This document shows positions 31,226 to 42,785 of a stretch of 64,000 bases of DNA, one piece after another; positions within the stretch are counted from its first letter, which is position 1, and each line of letters starts with the position of its first letter. Made by a program: the position numbers and the translations under genes. The notes below the pieces were generated by a model. The model had not been told where the DNA came from. It saw only the letters and a list, made by a program, of their open reading frames with translations, and ran no database searches. The DNA is from Umbelopsis ramanniana AG (taxonomy: Eukaryota > Mucoromycota > Umbelopsidomycetes > Umbelopsidales > Umbelopsidaceae). The stretch lies in contig NW_026252094.1 in NCBI RefSeq assembly GCF_025399195.1, forward strand, positions 124,001-188,000, in the 5' to 3' direction.

Positions 31226-33609
31226 ATGACAGAAAATCATAGCATAGAGCATAGCCATGCTAATCAAGATTTCAATGAAAAGTATACTCCAGGATATGAC
31301 GAGAAGGTTCAGTATGAAGAAGAAGAAGACCAAAGCCAGGAACAGAGACAGGAGCAGAGCCAGGAACAGAATGACGGGAATGGCGACTTGAAGCGAAATT
31401 TAAAGGCTCGACATCTTCAAATGAGTAAGTCAATCATTTTAATATCCCTCGAATGAACTACAAACCGCATGCAGTGCAATTGGATAGCGGATCAATTACA
31501 TATAAAATGTCCAATCGATTATTGACCATTCTTGATTTTCCGATTTTCTCTTATCAGTTGCAATTGGAGGTACAATTGGTACTGGTATCTTCCTTTCCAG
31601 TGGATCTGCTGTTGCTGATGCTGGACCAGCTGGCGCATTGATCGCGTATATTGTTGTTGGTAAGTTCGCAATGGTAAAAAACCATATTTGTTGCCGCAAC
31701 GTTTTAATCGGCCAATCCCCGTCGTATCAGGTATTATGGTGTTTTTCGTGGTTACTTCTCTTGGTGAAATGTCAGCATACCTTCCCGTACCAGGTGCATT
31801 CACTACTTTTGGTGCTCGGTTTGTTGATCCCGCCTTGGGCTTTACGCTTGGTTGGAATTACTGGCTTCAATGGGCGATTTCGATTCGTAAGTTTCGCGGA
31901 GACGGAGCTTAAAACATTATTTTTGTGCATTGCTTGACTTACATCTTTTCAAAACTAGCAACTGAGGTAGTTGCCGCTGGTATCATTTTGCAGTACTGGG
32001 CACCTAATTTGCAATCATGGATTCCTGCTCTTGTTTTTATTGTGGTTTTGGTCGCCATCAATTTAATTGGTGTCAGAGTGTATGGTGAATTGGAGTACTG
32101 GTTTGCTCTGATCAAAGTCATCACCTGTATTTTGTTCATTTTCGTCGGTAAGTTTACGTTCGGAGTCTTGGAACCAATAGCGCAACTCAATGACATTTAT
32201 GACTCGTTGCAATCCAGGTATTTTCGTGGACGCCGGTGTTGCTGGCGGAAATAAGATCAGCTTTTCAAACTGGAAGATCGATGGTGCTCCCTTCGTTGGC
32301 GGAGCTTTGTCGGTTTTCACAACATGTTTGTCGGCATTCTTCTCATTTGGAGGAACTGGTTGGTATATTGGCTATTTTGATTAGGTACTATTTCACCTTT
32401 CTAAGCAATACCACTTTTTCCTTCTTCTTTCTAGAAATGGTCGGTATCACAGCTGGAGAAAGCAGCAATCCTCGTAAAGCTGTTCCAAGGTAGAAACGTA
32501 CACATTGTTGATGGCCATCCGTGAATATGCTTGTCGATTAAGAGCTAACTGAACTCAATTCTATAGAGCAATGTCTCAAGTATTCTGGAGAATTCTGTAA
32601 GTGGACATAATAGCCGTGTTTGAATTATGATTTGTGGTTTTTAATCATATTGCCCGCATAGTCTCTTCTATATTCTTTCCGTTTTCATTATCGGCCTTTG
32701 CATTCCGTACAACGACCCAAGTTTGCTCGATGCTGCTTATGGTGACCTCAACGATGCCGTCAAAGTTGCTCCTTTTACTATGATTTTCCAAATGGCCAAC
32801 ATGCCTGGAGCCGATCACGCTGTCAACGCTGTTCTCTTGACCTCTGTCTTATCAGCTGGAAACAGTTGCTTTTATGCTTGTACTAGAACTTTGATGGCAC
32901 TTGGAAAGGAAGGAAGAGCCCCTCGCATTTTTGGAAGGGTCAACAGATGGGGTGTTCCTGTTTATGCATTGGCTGTTACTACTGTCTTTGCCTGCCTAGC
33001 ATTCTTAGCTGACATTTTTGGCTGTAAGTATTCATGTGTGTGGTTTCGACAACCGCGCAACAATCACTGAACTCTTGTTTTTCGTCACAGCTGCCAATGT
33101 GTTTCCTTGGCTTATCAATTTGACGGGATTGTCAGCCTTGTTGACTTGGATGTGTATCTCTATCATTCATCTTCGTTTCCGCCAAGCATATAAAGCACAA
33201 GGACGTGACATCAAGGATCTACCCTACCGTGCACCATTGTTTCCTTATGGCTGCTATCTTGCTATCCTTCTCTGTTTGGCTGTCTTGGTTGCAGACATCT
33301 ATTACGCCGCTACTACCACACCTTTCGAACCCGTGAACGTTGTTGGTGTTATCAGTAAGTCTTCGCTTACCGTTGTAAACTTCTAGAGGTGCAGTGTTAT
33401 CAAGCCATCTAATTCTCTCTCAAATAATTGTAGTTGGTCTTCCGTTCTTCCTCATCTTCTTTATAGGATGGAAAATACTCAAGAAGACCAAGTTCGTCAT
33501 TCCATCTGAAGCCGATTTGGATACTGGCCGCTCCGTGATCATTGATGAGGACGAGGACGGTCCAGGAGGCAAGCAATGGTGGCAAAAGGCTTTGTCGTAT
33601 TTGGCATAA
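31226..33609 (+). CDS. amino-acid permease, APC superfamily YAT type (10 exons)
   Basis: Exons are 31226-31424, 31558-31659, 31731-31886, 31959-32147, 32218-32358, 32435-32489, 32567-32596, 32662-33023, 33091-33354 and 33434-33609. The nine GT-AG introns are 65-133 nt. The joined frame is 557 aa without a stop. The cytosolic N-tail is Glu/Gln-rich (QEQRQEQSQEQ) and leads to LKRNLKARHLQMIAIGGTIG, the hallmark start of yeast-type amino-acid transporters (GTIGTGIFLSSG). Further family blocks are SLGEMSAYLP.PGAF, FGGTEMVGITAGES.NPRKAVPRA and SAGNSCFYACTRTLMALG. About 12 membrane spans are expected at the plasma membrane, with H+-coupled amino-acid import. Exon 7 is only 30 nt. The acidic C-tail (DEDEDGPGG) is typical of regulated permeases. 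Substrate range is not predictable. Confidence 0.93.
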
Positions 33610-34539
33610 TACCTTCACAACGTGCACTTAATAAGTGGCTGTAACCACCACCCAATTACATAATTTTATTATCTTACTTAATTCATGCGCGGCTGTTCTG
33701 TCGATTTGTCACAGCCTTGACCCTCATCCTCCAACTACAGTTTATCTATTAGCATCGTTAATAAATATTCTTTTTAGAGTGTACTGCACCATTGTATAGC
33801 ATTAGGGAGGCTGGGTTGATGGAGTAAGTGCTATCTATTATGAAGGTTTTCATATAACTGACTGTCAGGCATGTCATATTTCCCAAATTTATATCAGTGT
33901 ATGCTTAGTCTTTCGAGTCAGTCATGGTCCAGCAGATTTGATGGCCTTTATGGTGTCGAAAGATCATAATGCAGTTCTCCGCCTTACTTTTGTGAGTGAA
34001 GGAATGGTGTACCACCGGAGTTTACCGGTGATACTTCTAGATGACAAAAGAAGGCGATTAAGCTTGGGAAAACTTTTGTATACTCAAGCGCCTGATTCTG
34101 ACTGCGCCATTCCCGACTAGAATAAAGATATAGGATTAAGGTGGAATGGTAGATGCTTCCGAGATGTTTTGCTGTTCCGGATGAAGGTTCAATCTTCATT
34201 AGAGCAGCTTCTTATGCTGTAGTGAAGTAAAAGATAAGCAACCAAGATACTTGCTGAAACTTAGTATGTATTTCGCGGTAGCAACTGTGCGTCTCTGCGT
34301 TACACAACCTGACTATTACCTGGGTTGCTACTAGAAGCTTGTCAATCTTGCCGTCGTCTCATGGATATTCTCAAGTAAAAGTTCCAATGAAAGCCCAACC
34401 TTGGCGCATCAATTACCATAAATGTAAGAAAAACCTTTACTAATCAATACTTTTCATCAGCACTTTGATTACATACACGTTCTTATAATAAATACGAAAG
34501 GAAGGTAGACATATGGTCATTAACAAGAAGTGACTTTCG
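33610..34539. other. intergenic, no gene recognised
   Basis: This 930-bp spacer lies between the permease and the transporter pseudogene. The missing first 40-50 codons of the pseudogene are not seen here. Confidence 0.5.
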
Positions 34540-35933
34540 ACGTCAATATCGTTCTACCATCCATCACTTTTGATATAGATCCAACTACTTCAACCACTCC
34601 ATGGATGATTGCCTCTTATATCCTATTGCATTTGCTGCCTTTTTGCTACCTGCGGGTAAATTGAGTAACCTGTTTGGATATTGCGTGATTTGCCTTAATG
34701 ACTCGGTCTCTTTTTCGTCGGTTCTATTGTCAACGCTGTTGTTGTCAGTAAATACGTTCTCTTCGTATTTCGAGCTATACAAGATCTCGGCGCAGCTTAA
34801 ACGATAATCAATGCCATTGCGTTGTTCGCAAACAGTTACGCTGACGAACAGTAAAGAGGAATTGTTCTTAGCATCTTCGGTAGCGGTGGTCCTCTGAGCT
34901 CTGTTCTTGGACTCATAGTTGGAGGCGCACTGGCTTTTACCATTTGTATGGAACTGGACCTTTTATATATCGACTATCTGCTCCTTTGTTGTTCTTGTTC
35001 GCTTTCTATATGTGCCTGATTCAAGCACGAAGGATCAGTTGACAAGGTGGATGTGCTTGAATTTTTCTTGGCGACAAGCGAATTTATCCTTCTGATCTAC
35101 GCTCTCTGCGATGGAAAATGGCACCTAGCTCGCGAACCAGTCAGTCTTGTCATCCGGTGCGGCTCTCTCATTGCTATCTTCATGTTGCGGCATCTCAAAG
35201 CTTTTCGTCCTCTTCCTCTTCCCAACTGGTGGTGTCGCCCAAACTTTGCCGCTGCATTTTTCATTGGTAACTTGCAGTATGCACGGTTCATGAGTTATAT
35301 TTATGTGACGACTTTCATGTTTGATTTTGGCTACACTGCACTCCTAACAGCTCTCTATTACTTGCCTGTGGGCCGCGTAGCTTTGGTCTTCGGTAGTTTG
35401 ATTGGCCACACAACTCCGTATATTGGTGCATGCTGTCGTGGTCATCGCCTCCTTCGTTTTCTGGGATCATGAGTTGGCACCTTGTTTTATTCTTGAGATA
35501 TTGGCTTCTAAAAACTCGTCTTTCCAAAACATATTATGTATGGAGCCAATTTTCCGCTTCTTTATGTCGGAGGCGAAAATTGCAGCTGCGCCACCTAGCA
35601 AAGCAGGAATTCTTGGGCAAGTCTATAATACTTCCTGCCAGCTTGGAGCCAGTGTTGGAGCACCCATCATGACAGTCGTGGTCAACGGTGTTAACATAAG
35701 TGACTAGGAAATCGATGGTCTACCCAGATATCATACTGCATTGTACGTCAATGTCGCATTAATGAGTCATCATCAGCGCTTTCTTCATTAATAATCCTCC
35801 TAGGTATACTGACAATTTGGATACGTCTGTAGATACACTCCAAGCGTTGGAAATAGGTCGAGCTGATGAAAAACTCGGAACGCCCGTCAACCAAGCACAT
35901 AGTTGTGACAGCACGTCCATAATCACGGAGTGA
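34540..35933 (+). pseudogene. 5'-truncated MFS (DHA2) transporter pseudogene
   Basis: Homology to the six downstream transporters starts near 34540 (VNI..PS, then PWMIAS) and runs to a stop at 35931-35933, so about the first 40-50 codons are gone. Recognisable pieces are FAAFLLPAGKL (34640s), WHLAREPVSLVI (35120s), YIYVTTFMF, LTALYYLPVG, APPSKAGILGQVYNT, and a tail DTLQALEIG equivalent to the conserved DLEKG motif. Several frame breaks and in-frame stops separate them, for example a TAA after AQLKR at about 34801 and a TGA after FLGS at about 35470. It is the first member of the array and the only dead one. Confidence 0.85.
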
Positions 35934-37286
35934 AATAAAAACCAAAGCTACATTGAATTTCGTTTTAATAATTTTCTGTTTAGCATACCTTTTGCAAGTT
36001 CTTACTGTCAAATAGCGCACGATAGTATGGTAGATCATTTGAGGACATCATGACACGTTAACAATAAATGATCAGTAAGACAGAGTTGTAGCAAATGTTT
36101 CGTAAGAGTAGCTCAATCTTGGGGATAGCCAAAAGCCCTGTCAAAGTGTACGTAGGAAGCAAATAAGAGAGTGAGTTGTGGATCACTGCTACTGTATCCG
36201 GTGAATCCCTTCAACAATCCCTTGTGTTGTTGGCTTGCCTCTATTGCCATTGCAGCTCGATTGTTGTTCCCGAAAAGTCTGCTGCATATATTGACCGATA
36301 ACTAAATCTATGGGCTGTCTTTGAGATTCTCTTCCTAGTATTCTGAGTAAACGATCTCTCACACAGCAAAGTGGCAACATACAGGTGGTACTTAGGTATG
36401 ACCACAGAAAAGCAGCTGATATCAGTATGCCTGACGGACCATACGTTTATTTTTAGGGCCGGTTACAATAGCTGTCGGATACCATGCAAGATCATGGTTG
36501 CAGAGCGCGCAAATGCGCTCACCTTGAGTTCCAGACTTTCCATAGCTTTTTTCTAACTCTTGACTGCACACCACAACATCTACTTTATCAGGATATATCC
36601 AAAATATTGATCTAGAAGCACCTCTGACCTCTAAAGAGTCAGTGGAGGTGAGTCTGTCGATGATGCAAAGGCAGTGAGGATTGACGAATATATTTGTAAG
36701 CTCGTTACCATGCTAATTTTTTGTTTGGGATAAGACCGCTTGAATGGGTTGCAGTAGAGAAGTTCAAAGTCAGTTTTTCAATGCAATAGTAATCAAAAAG
36801 TTTATTTGAACTTCGAGAGCAAGCTGATAAATTGGCCACGTCATAGCCGCTTAACGCCGGCGCAAAATTTTGCCCTGATAAGCTTACAATCCATAGAATT
36901 AACCTGTCGGAAACATCCTCAAGCGTGAACTATGGAAAACGTCAGAAGAAGTACTCTATTAAGATAGGATGTTCATTCATATTCATATTGAATTAATGGA
37001 TAGCATATTATGACCACATTGCGACCGCAGCATCCTCGGGCCAACGTAATCCGGCTCCACGGCCGCCATGCATCAATGGCGGCGGATCACAAAGATCAGA
37101 GCCAAATTTTTTTTAGAACACAGTCTTTTAAAGGTCCGACCACAATGAAATTATAAATCCAGGACTCGCATATGCCGTATAAATATAAGACCATAACTTC
37201 ATCAGTTCTTCACTATCATCATCACTGTATAATAATCATTTCAACTTATCACTTCACAAAAATATTCTCCCAAAGTTTTCTCTACA
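35934..37286. other. intergenic, transporter 1 upstream region
   Basis: About 1.35 kb. From about 36912 onward the sequence is weakly similar to the region before transporter 2 (CGTGAACTATGGAAAA versus TGTGAGCTATAGAAAA near 39863), so the duplication included about 370 bp of upstream DNA. No other gene is seen. Confidence 0.5.
37062..37185 (+). promoter_or_regulatory. promoter elements of transporter 1
   Basis: An inverted repeat GCCGCCAT-6 nt-ATGGCGGC lies at 37062-37083 and a TATA box TATAAATA at 37178-37185, 102 bp upstream of the ATG. The surrounding CCGTATAAATA is shared with transporter 2. Confidence 0.55.
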
Positions 37287-38840
37287 ATGACTTTTGATAT
37301 CAGAAAACCCCTCATCAAATCAGAAAATCGACGGGTGGCAAACCTCATTACCTTAATCACAGCATGTTGCGCGACTTGCTTGGATATTCTGAGTTTATCT
37401 GCTGTCAACGTTGCTGTACCATCTATTGCGGTGGACCTGGTTCTTGACGCTTCTACACTTCCATGGTTGATTGCATCCTACTCTATTGCCTTCGCCGCGT
37501 TTTTATTACCCGCTGGAAAACTAGGTGATCTCTATGGCTATCGCTTAATCTATCTTATTGGTATGCTGCTCTTTGGAGTCGCTTCCATTGTGAACGCTGT
37601 TGCTCCTAATGAATATGTTCTATTTGTATTCCGAGCTATACAAGGTCTCGGTGCAGCGTGTACTGTGCCAAACGGCATCGCATTGATCGCAAACAGTTAT
37701 GAAGATGAAAATGCACGACGAATTGCTCTTTCAGTATTCGGTGGTTCCGGCCCAGTAGGCTTCGTTGTCGGCCTCATTCTTGGAGGTGCTTTATCGTTCA
37801 CCATCGGATGGAGATGGATCTTCTATATTTCAGCTATCTGCTCGTTCGCGATGTTCTTCCTCGCCTTCCTCTATGTTCCCGATTTCACGCGCGAAGGATC
37901 AGCCGAGAGTATCGATATGATTGGATTTTTCCTTGTGACGAGCGGATTTATTCTCGTAATTTATGCCCTTTCCGATGGACAATGGCATCTTGCTCGTGAT
38001 CCTGTAACTCTCGTGATTGGTGTACTTCTCATTGCAGTCTTTATGGCGTGGCAGTTCAAGGCAACTTATCCTCTTCTACGACCTAGCTGGTGGCGCCGTC
38101 CAAACTTTGCCGGTGCTTTCTGGATTGCATTTTTGAATTATGCATCATTCATGGGCTATATCTATGTAACCACACTACTGTTTCAAGACGCTTTTGGCTA
38201 TACTGCACTTGAAACGGCTCTCTACTACCTACCGATGGGAATTGTTGCATTTTTCAGTGCGAATTTGGTTGGCTTCATAACTCCTTACACCGGCTATCGC
38301 AGCATCTTGATCGTTGGTACTTTGTTGGCACTTGGTGGTAATATTGGATCGCTCTACTACTCTCTTGAATTGGGATTCTGGAAGCTCATATTCCCAATGC
38401 ACTTCATTTTGGGTTTCGGCTTGCCACTCCCTTACGTTGGAGGACAAAACGCTATGATTGCAACTGCGCCACCCAGTGAGACTGGAACTCTTGGAGCTGT
38501 CTACAATACTGCTGGCCAACTTGGAGCCGCAGTCGGATTGGCCATCTTGACAGCTGTCATCAATGGTGTAAACCCAAGTGGCGCCACGGGTGCTGAAAGT
38601 CTTCCAGGATACCATGCTGCGTACTATGCCAATATCGCATTCCTGTCTGTTCAAACAGTCATAGCTGTGCTTTTCATTAAGGGCAATGCAAAGCCTTCCA
38701 GTGTCTCTGAAGAGCGCACCGATAGCGACAACAAGTCTAACGATACTTTGCAAGATTTGGAGAAGGGTAAAATCGAAGCCATTGACACGCCAGTAAGAGA
38801 AGTTGCCGACTCCGCCGACTCAGCTAGAACAGTGGTTTAA
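37287..38840 (+). CDS. MFS transporter, DHA2 14-TM type (array member 1)
   Basis: This 517-aa intronless protein is a drug:H+ antiporter-2-like member of the major facilitator superfamily, expected in the plasma membrane with 14 spans. Motif A (GKLGDLYGYR) is at 77-86 and antiporter motif C (GGSGPVGFVVGLILGGAL) at 152-169, with the canonical GP. PNEYVLFVFRAIQGLGAACTVPN holds motif B-type Arg. The N-tail IRKPLIKSENRR and the cytosolic C-tail, with a TLQDLEKG motif, are polar. Its nearest relative is member 2; long stretches are identical at DNA level while neighbouring stretches differ. Substrate is unknown: multidrug export, small organic export or siderophore-type roles all fit the family. 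Confidence 0.92.
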   Translation: MTFDIRKPLIKSENRRVANLITLITACCATCLDILSLSAVNVAVPSIAVDLVLDASTLPWLIASYSIAFAAFLLPAGKLGDLYGYRLIYLIGMLLFGVASIVNAVAPNEYVLFVFRAIQGLGAACTVPNGIALIANSYEDENARRIALSVFGGSGPVGFVVGLILGGALSFTIGWRWIFYISAICSFAMFFLAFLYVPDFTREGSAESIDMIGFFLVTSGFILVIYALSDGQWHLARDPVTLVIGVLLIAVFMAWQFKATYPLLRPSWWRRPNFAGAFWIAFLNYASFMGYIYVTTLLFQDAFGYTALETALYYLPMGIVAFFSANLVGFITPYTGYRSILIVGTLLALGGNIGSLYYSLELGFWKLIFPMHFILGFGLPLPYVGGQNAMIATAPPSETGTLGAVYNTAGQLGAAVGLAILTAVINGVNPSGATGAESLPGYHAAYYANIAFLSVQTVIAVLFIKGNAKPSSVSEERTDSDNKSNDTLQDLEKGKIEAIDTPVREVADSADSARTVV

Positions 38841-40231
38841 TAATCCCCATCCAAGCATTGAAATCATGAATAGAAATTTACTTTCCCATTCTTGTTCCCG
38901 AATATTGTAAACTCCATTAGAATACCCTGGTACCAAAAACATAGAACATTGTAATAAAATATAAATAGCAGTACATTATGTGCACCTCCAACTTTGAAAA
39001 GTGATAGCGATACTCAAATTGTGAGAAACAAGCATTTAAAGATATTCCCCGCGAATGATATTCCCGGAACTTCGTTATGCCATATGTTATGGCAAGTCAG
39101 TATGGCCTCGATCTCGTACGTGGGAGATGCCCAATCTGGGAAAATCTGAAGCGATTAACCTGGTATTATTCATAGACGTTAGATGTGGGATGCAACTCCT
39201 GGTATATCACGAGGAAGTAGGCTTTCGCAGAAGTTAGCATCGTTCGATGCTAGGAGTGCTACATGCTCCTAATGGTAGATCTGTACTTCTCCGATTTGAT
39301 TCTGGAATCTACTTGAGGTATCATGACGATTGTCAACGTTGTATTGTTTTATTTTAAAAAAAACTTTGCGTGTCGCATTTTTGGTTACTAATGGTGCCTA
39401 TTTTGGTCAGATCTTTGTTCAAGAGTTTGTAGTATTATCTTTCTCTGTTGAAAGCCGAGTCATGCGATGTGGCGGAGATCAATGGGAACAAATTTTCTCG
39501 AGGCCGAAGATCGAACGCTAAGAATTTATCATACGAGACCCGAATATGGGATTGTCCACGTTGACCATCCGTTCTGTTACGTTTTACCGCTTCTCAAGAG
39601 ACGATAATATTTTATTCAAAGTTCCTGAAATCAATTTTTCTCTTATACTACGTTCAAAATAAGCTCTGAAGATATGAACAGCAATCAAGGTCCGCTTGAC
39701 AAAGTGTGAAGGTTGTCGGGTATAAAGCTTATTTGTGTCGCAAGGTTGTACAGCGAGCCGATACCTACACGTAACCGAGGCCACGTCAGCCTCATTTAAA
39801 CACCGACACACACTTCTAACTGAAAGCGTAATATGCTAGAATGATTCTGAAAGATGATCTTTGAGTGTGAGCTATAGAAAAAAGGTGAAGATACTCAAGA
39901 TAGGGTAGATGGTTCAATAAAATTGAAATTCAAGTAATATATAGCAATTTTCCAATCACAATTGCGGCCGCAACATCAATAGGCCGGTGTAATGTTTGGT
40001 TCCGATGAATGGCGGTGAATGCTGCAGATGAAACCGAATTTGATTTTTCAGAAAATGTGTTCTTAGATCCGATCCAATGCTTCAACTTGAACAACCGCAC
40101 ATACCGTATAAATAGGGCCGCATGGTTCATCACTTCTTGACCATCATCACAAACTTATCACTGTATTATGCTCACTTCATCTCATCACTTTACAATCTAA
40201 AAATCATCTTCCCAAAATTTCCTCTACCACT
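38841..40231. other. intergenic between transporters 1 and 2
   Basis: About 1.4 kb. It holds the 3' flank of member 1 (AATAAAATATAAATA near 38953 is a possible poly(A) region), spacer of the duplicated unit and the promoter of member 2. No gene is seen. Confidence 0.5.
40009..40114 (+). promoter_or_regulatory. promoter elements of transporter 2
   Basis: ATGGCGG lies at 40009-40015 and TATAAATA at 40107-40114, 118 bp upstream of the ATG. The left arm of the inverted repeat seen before transporter 1 is not preserved. Confidence 0.5.
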
Positions 40232-41788
40232 ATGACTTTCAATATCAGAAAACCCCTGATCAAATCAGAAAATCGACGGGTGGCAAATATCATTACCTTA
40301 ATCACAGCATGTTGCGCCAATTGCTTGGATATCTTAAGTTTGTCTGCTGTCAACGTTGCTGTACCAGCGATTGCCGTGGACTTGGATCTTGACACTTCTA
40401 CACTTCCATGGTTGATTGCTTCCTACTCTATTGCCTTCGCCGCGTTTTTATTACCCGCTGGAAAATTAGGTGATCTCTATGGCTATCGCCTAGTCTACCT
40501 GGCCGGTATGCTGATCTATGTAGCAGCTTCCATTGTGAACGCTGTTTCTCCCAATGAATATGTTCTTTTCGTATTCCGAGCTATACAAGGTCTCGGTGCA
40601 GCTTGTACTGTGCCAAACGGCATCGCATTGATCGCAAACAGTTATGAAGATGAAAATGCACGACGAATTGCTCTTTCGGCATTCGGTGGTTCCGGACCTA
40701 TAGGCTTTGTCGTCGGTCTTATTGTTGGCGGTGTTCTGACCTTCACCATCGGATGGAGATGGATCTTCTATATTTCAGCTATCTGCTCGTTCGCGATGTT
40801 CTTCCTCGCCTTCCTCTATGTTCCTGACTTCCGACACGAAGGATCGGCCGAGAATGTTGATATGCTTGGATTTTTCCTTGTAACGAGCGGATTCATTCTT
40901 ATCATATATGCGCTTTCCGATGGACAATGGCATCTTGCTCGTGATCCTGTAACTCTCGTGATTGGTGTACTTCTCATTGCAGCCTTTATGGCGTGGCAGT
41001 TCAAGGCAACCTATCCTCTTCTACGACCTAGCTGGTGGCGCCGTCCAAACTTTGCTGGCGCATTTTGGATTGGCTTTTTTAACTACGCATCATTCATGGG
41101 CTATATCTATGTAACCACACTCCTATTTCAAGATGCTTTTGGCTATACTGCACTTGAAACGGCTCTCTACTACCTACCGATGGGAATTGTTGCATTTTTC
41201 AGTGCGAATTTGGTTGGCTTCATAACTCCTTACACCGGCTATCGCAGCATCTTGATCTTCGGTGCTGTTTTGGCACTTGCTGGCAATATTGGATCGCTTT
41301 ACTACTCTGTTGAATTGGGATTCTGGAAGCTCATATTTCCGATGCATGTTATAATGGGTTTAGGACAGCCAATGCCTTATGTTGGAGGTCAGAACGCTAT
41401 TGTTGCGACTGCGCCACCCAGTGAGACTGGAACTCTTGGAGCTGTCTACAATACTGCTAGTCAGCTTGGAGCTGCATTTGGAATGGCCATTTTAACAGCC
41501 GTTATCAATGGTGTAAACCCAAGTGGCGCCACGGGTGCTGACAGCATTCCAGGATACCATGCTGCATACTATGCCAATATTGCATTTCTCTGTATGGCAA
41601 CGCTCATTGGCATTTTCTTCATTAAGGGTAATGTAGATGCTGCCAACGACTCAGAGGAGTATATCGATGGTGATAATAAGTCTAACAAGACCTTGCAAGA
41701 TTTGGAGAAGGGCGAAGTCGAAACCATGAATACGCCAACCAAAAAATCTGTCAACTCAGCCAGCACAGCGGATAACATATCTCTGTAA
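40232..41788 (+). CDS. MFS transporter, DHA2 14-TM type (array member 2)
   Basis: This 518-aa intronless protein is collinear with member 1 up to the C-tail. Motif A GKLGDLYGYR is unchanged and motif C reads GGSGPIGFVVGLIVGGVL, with the GP kept. A block of about 115 bp encoding FGYTALETALYYLPMG through YRSILI is identical to member 1 at every base, while sequence on both sides carries synonymous and replacement differences. The tail NKTLQDLEKGEVETM keeps the array's shared motif; the last 20 residues differ. It is the product of the tandem duplication at 36.9-42.4 kb. Substrate unknown. Confidence 0.92.
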   Translation: MTFNIRKPLIKSENRRVANIITLITACCANCLDILSLSAVNVAVPAIAVDLDLDTSTLPWLIASYSIAFAAFLLPAGKLGDLYGYRLVYLAGMLIYVAASIVNAVSPNEYVLFVFRAIQGLGAACTVPNGIALIANSYEDENARRIALSAFGGSGPIGFVVGLIVGGVLTFTIGWRWIFYISAICSFAMFFLAFLYVPDFRHEGSAENVDMLGFFLVTSGFILIIYALSDGQWHLARDPVTLVIGVLLIAAFMAWQFKATYPLLRPSWWRRPNFAGAFWIGFFNYASFMGYIYVTTLLFQDAFGYTALETALYYLPMGIVAFFSANLVGFITPYTGYRSILIFGAVLALAGNIGSLYYSVELGFWKLIFPMHVIMGLGQPMPYVGGQNAIVATAPPSETGTLGAVYNTASQLGAAFGMAILTAVINGVNPSGATGADSIPGYHAAYYANIAFLCMATLIGIFFIKGNVDAANDSEEYIDGDNKSNKTLQDLEKGEVETMNTPTKKSVNSASTADNISL

Positions 41789-42785
41789 ACACAACATCAT
41801 GTAACATACTTTCCTTCATTGTCTTGAATACAGGGCAGGCTAGATGTAAAACCTATAGAAGCGGCACACAGCGAACATAGAAATTGCAATAAATTGTATC
41901 ATAAACTGCTTGCACATCTCCATTTTCAAGTCTGAGAAATTCATCCAAACAAGCTAGATAATTTTCGCGTATGTCACTCTCGGAAATGCTGTATATCGCT
42001 CGTACAATGTGCTATGACAACCTGCTCGTGTCTCGATCTTCTCGGTTAAGATGGAGACATCTGAGTAAAACTGCAGAGCTTACACTAAGATAGTCTAGAG
42101 AGGTTGATTGAGGGCTTAATTTCATGTGTATATCAGTATGAAAGTTAAAAATAACTTCTCGCGGGAATCAGCATTGAGTTCTCTAAGAATGCGAATTACT
42201 CCCGGAATACAATTTGAGTGATATGGTGTTGATCGACGCTGCTTTATTCATATGTTTGCCTGTTTGCGTTCAGAGCTTCCAAAGTACCTATTTTGGTCAG
42301 TTCTTTGTTTGAAATTTTGTAATACCGTCCTTTTTTCTCCTGATGGACGAAGTCCTGCGGTACTGCGGAGATTAAATTCGCAGTAGTCCGAAGGAGCCGG
42401 CCGCATGATGAGCAATAGCTCCTATCAACAATGCTGAGATATGCTTACTGCGTGACAGAACTACTGCTAGTAAAGCTTGTATTAGATAATTTTACCGTTG
42501 CGTTTTAGACTCTCATGATTACACGGGTGTCAGACATTGAGTTGATATGGCGGCCATAGTGTGATGATGCCCTGCTTAACTCCGTTTAGCGCCGAGGTTC
42601 GCACCGGCTATAAATCAGAAAACCAGAGCAAAATTTTTCAGAATCGCAAGTCCGACGAGAGTATAATGACAAATCAGATCCCAAAGTCTGATCTATATAA
42701 CAGACATACTTGCCTATCACCATTTTTCATACTCTGATCAGATCAATAATAATAACACACTAATTACATCAACGAAATCTACATC
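41789..42785. other. intergenic between transporters 2 and 3
   Basis: About 1.0 kb. The left half is the downstream part of the duplicated unit (to about 42370). The right half is the promoter of member 3. No gene is seen. Confidence 0.5.
42547..42700 (+). promoter_or_regulatory. promoter elements of transporter 3
   Basis: ATGGCGGCCAT (42547-42557) contains the TGGCGG hexamer within a near-palindrome, and TATATAA lies at 42694-42700, 86 bp upstream of the ATG. Confidence 0.5.

Larger units (their letters stand above)
36912..42400 (+). repeat. tandem segmental duplication carrying transporters 1 and 2
   Basis: Unit 1 (about 36912-39480) and unit 2 (about 39858-42370) align through upstream region, TATA box, coding sequence and a downstream piece: CCTATTTTGGTCAG occurs at about 39397 and 42289, each 500-560 bp past its stop codon and followed by TCTTTGTT. 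ATG-to-ATG spacing is 2,945 bp. Confidence 0.7.
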
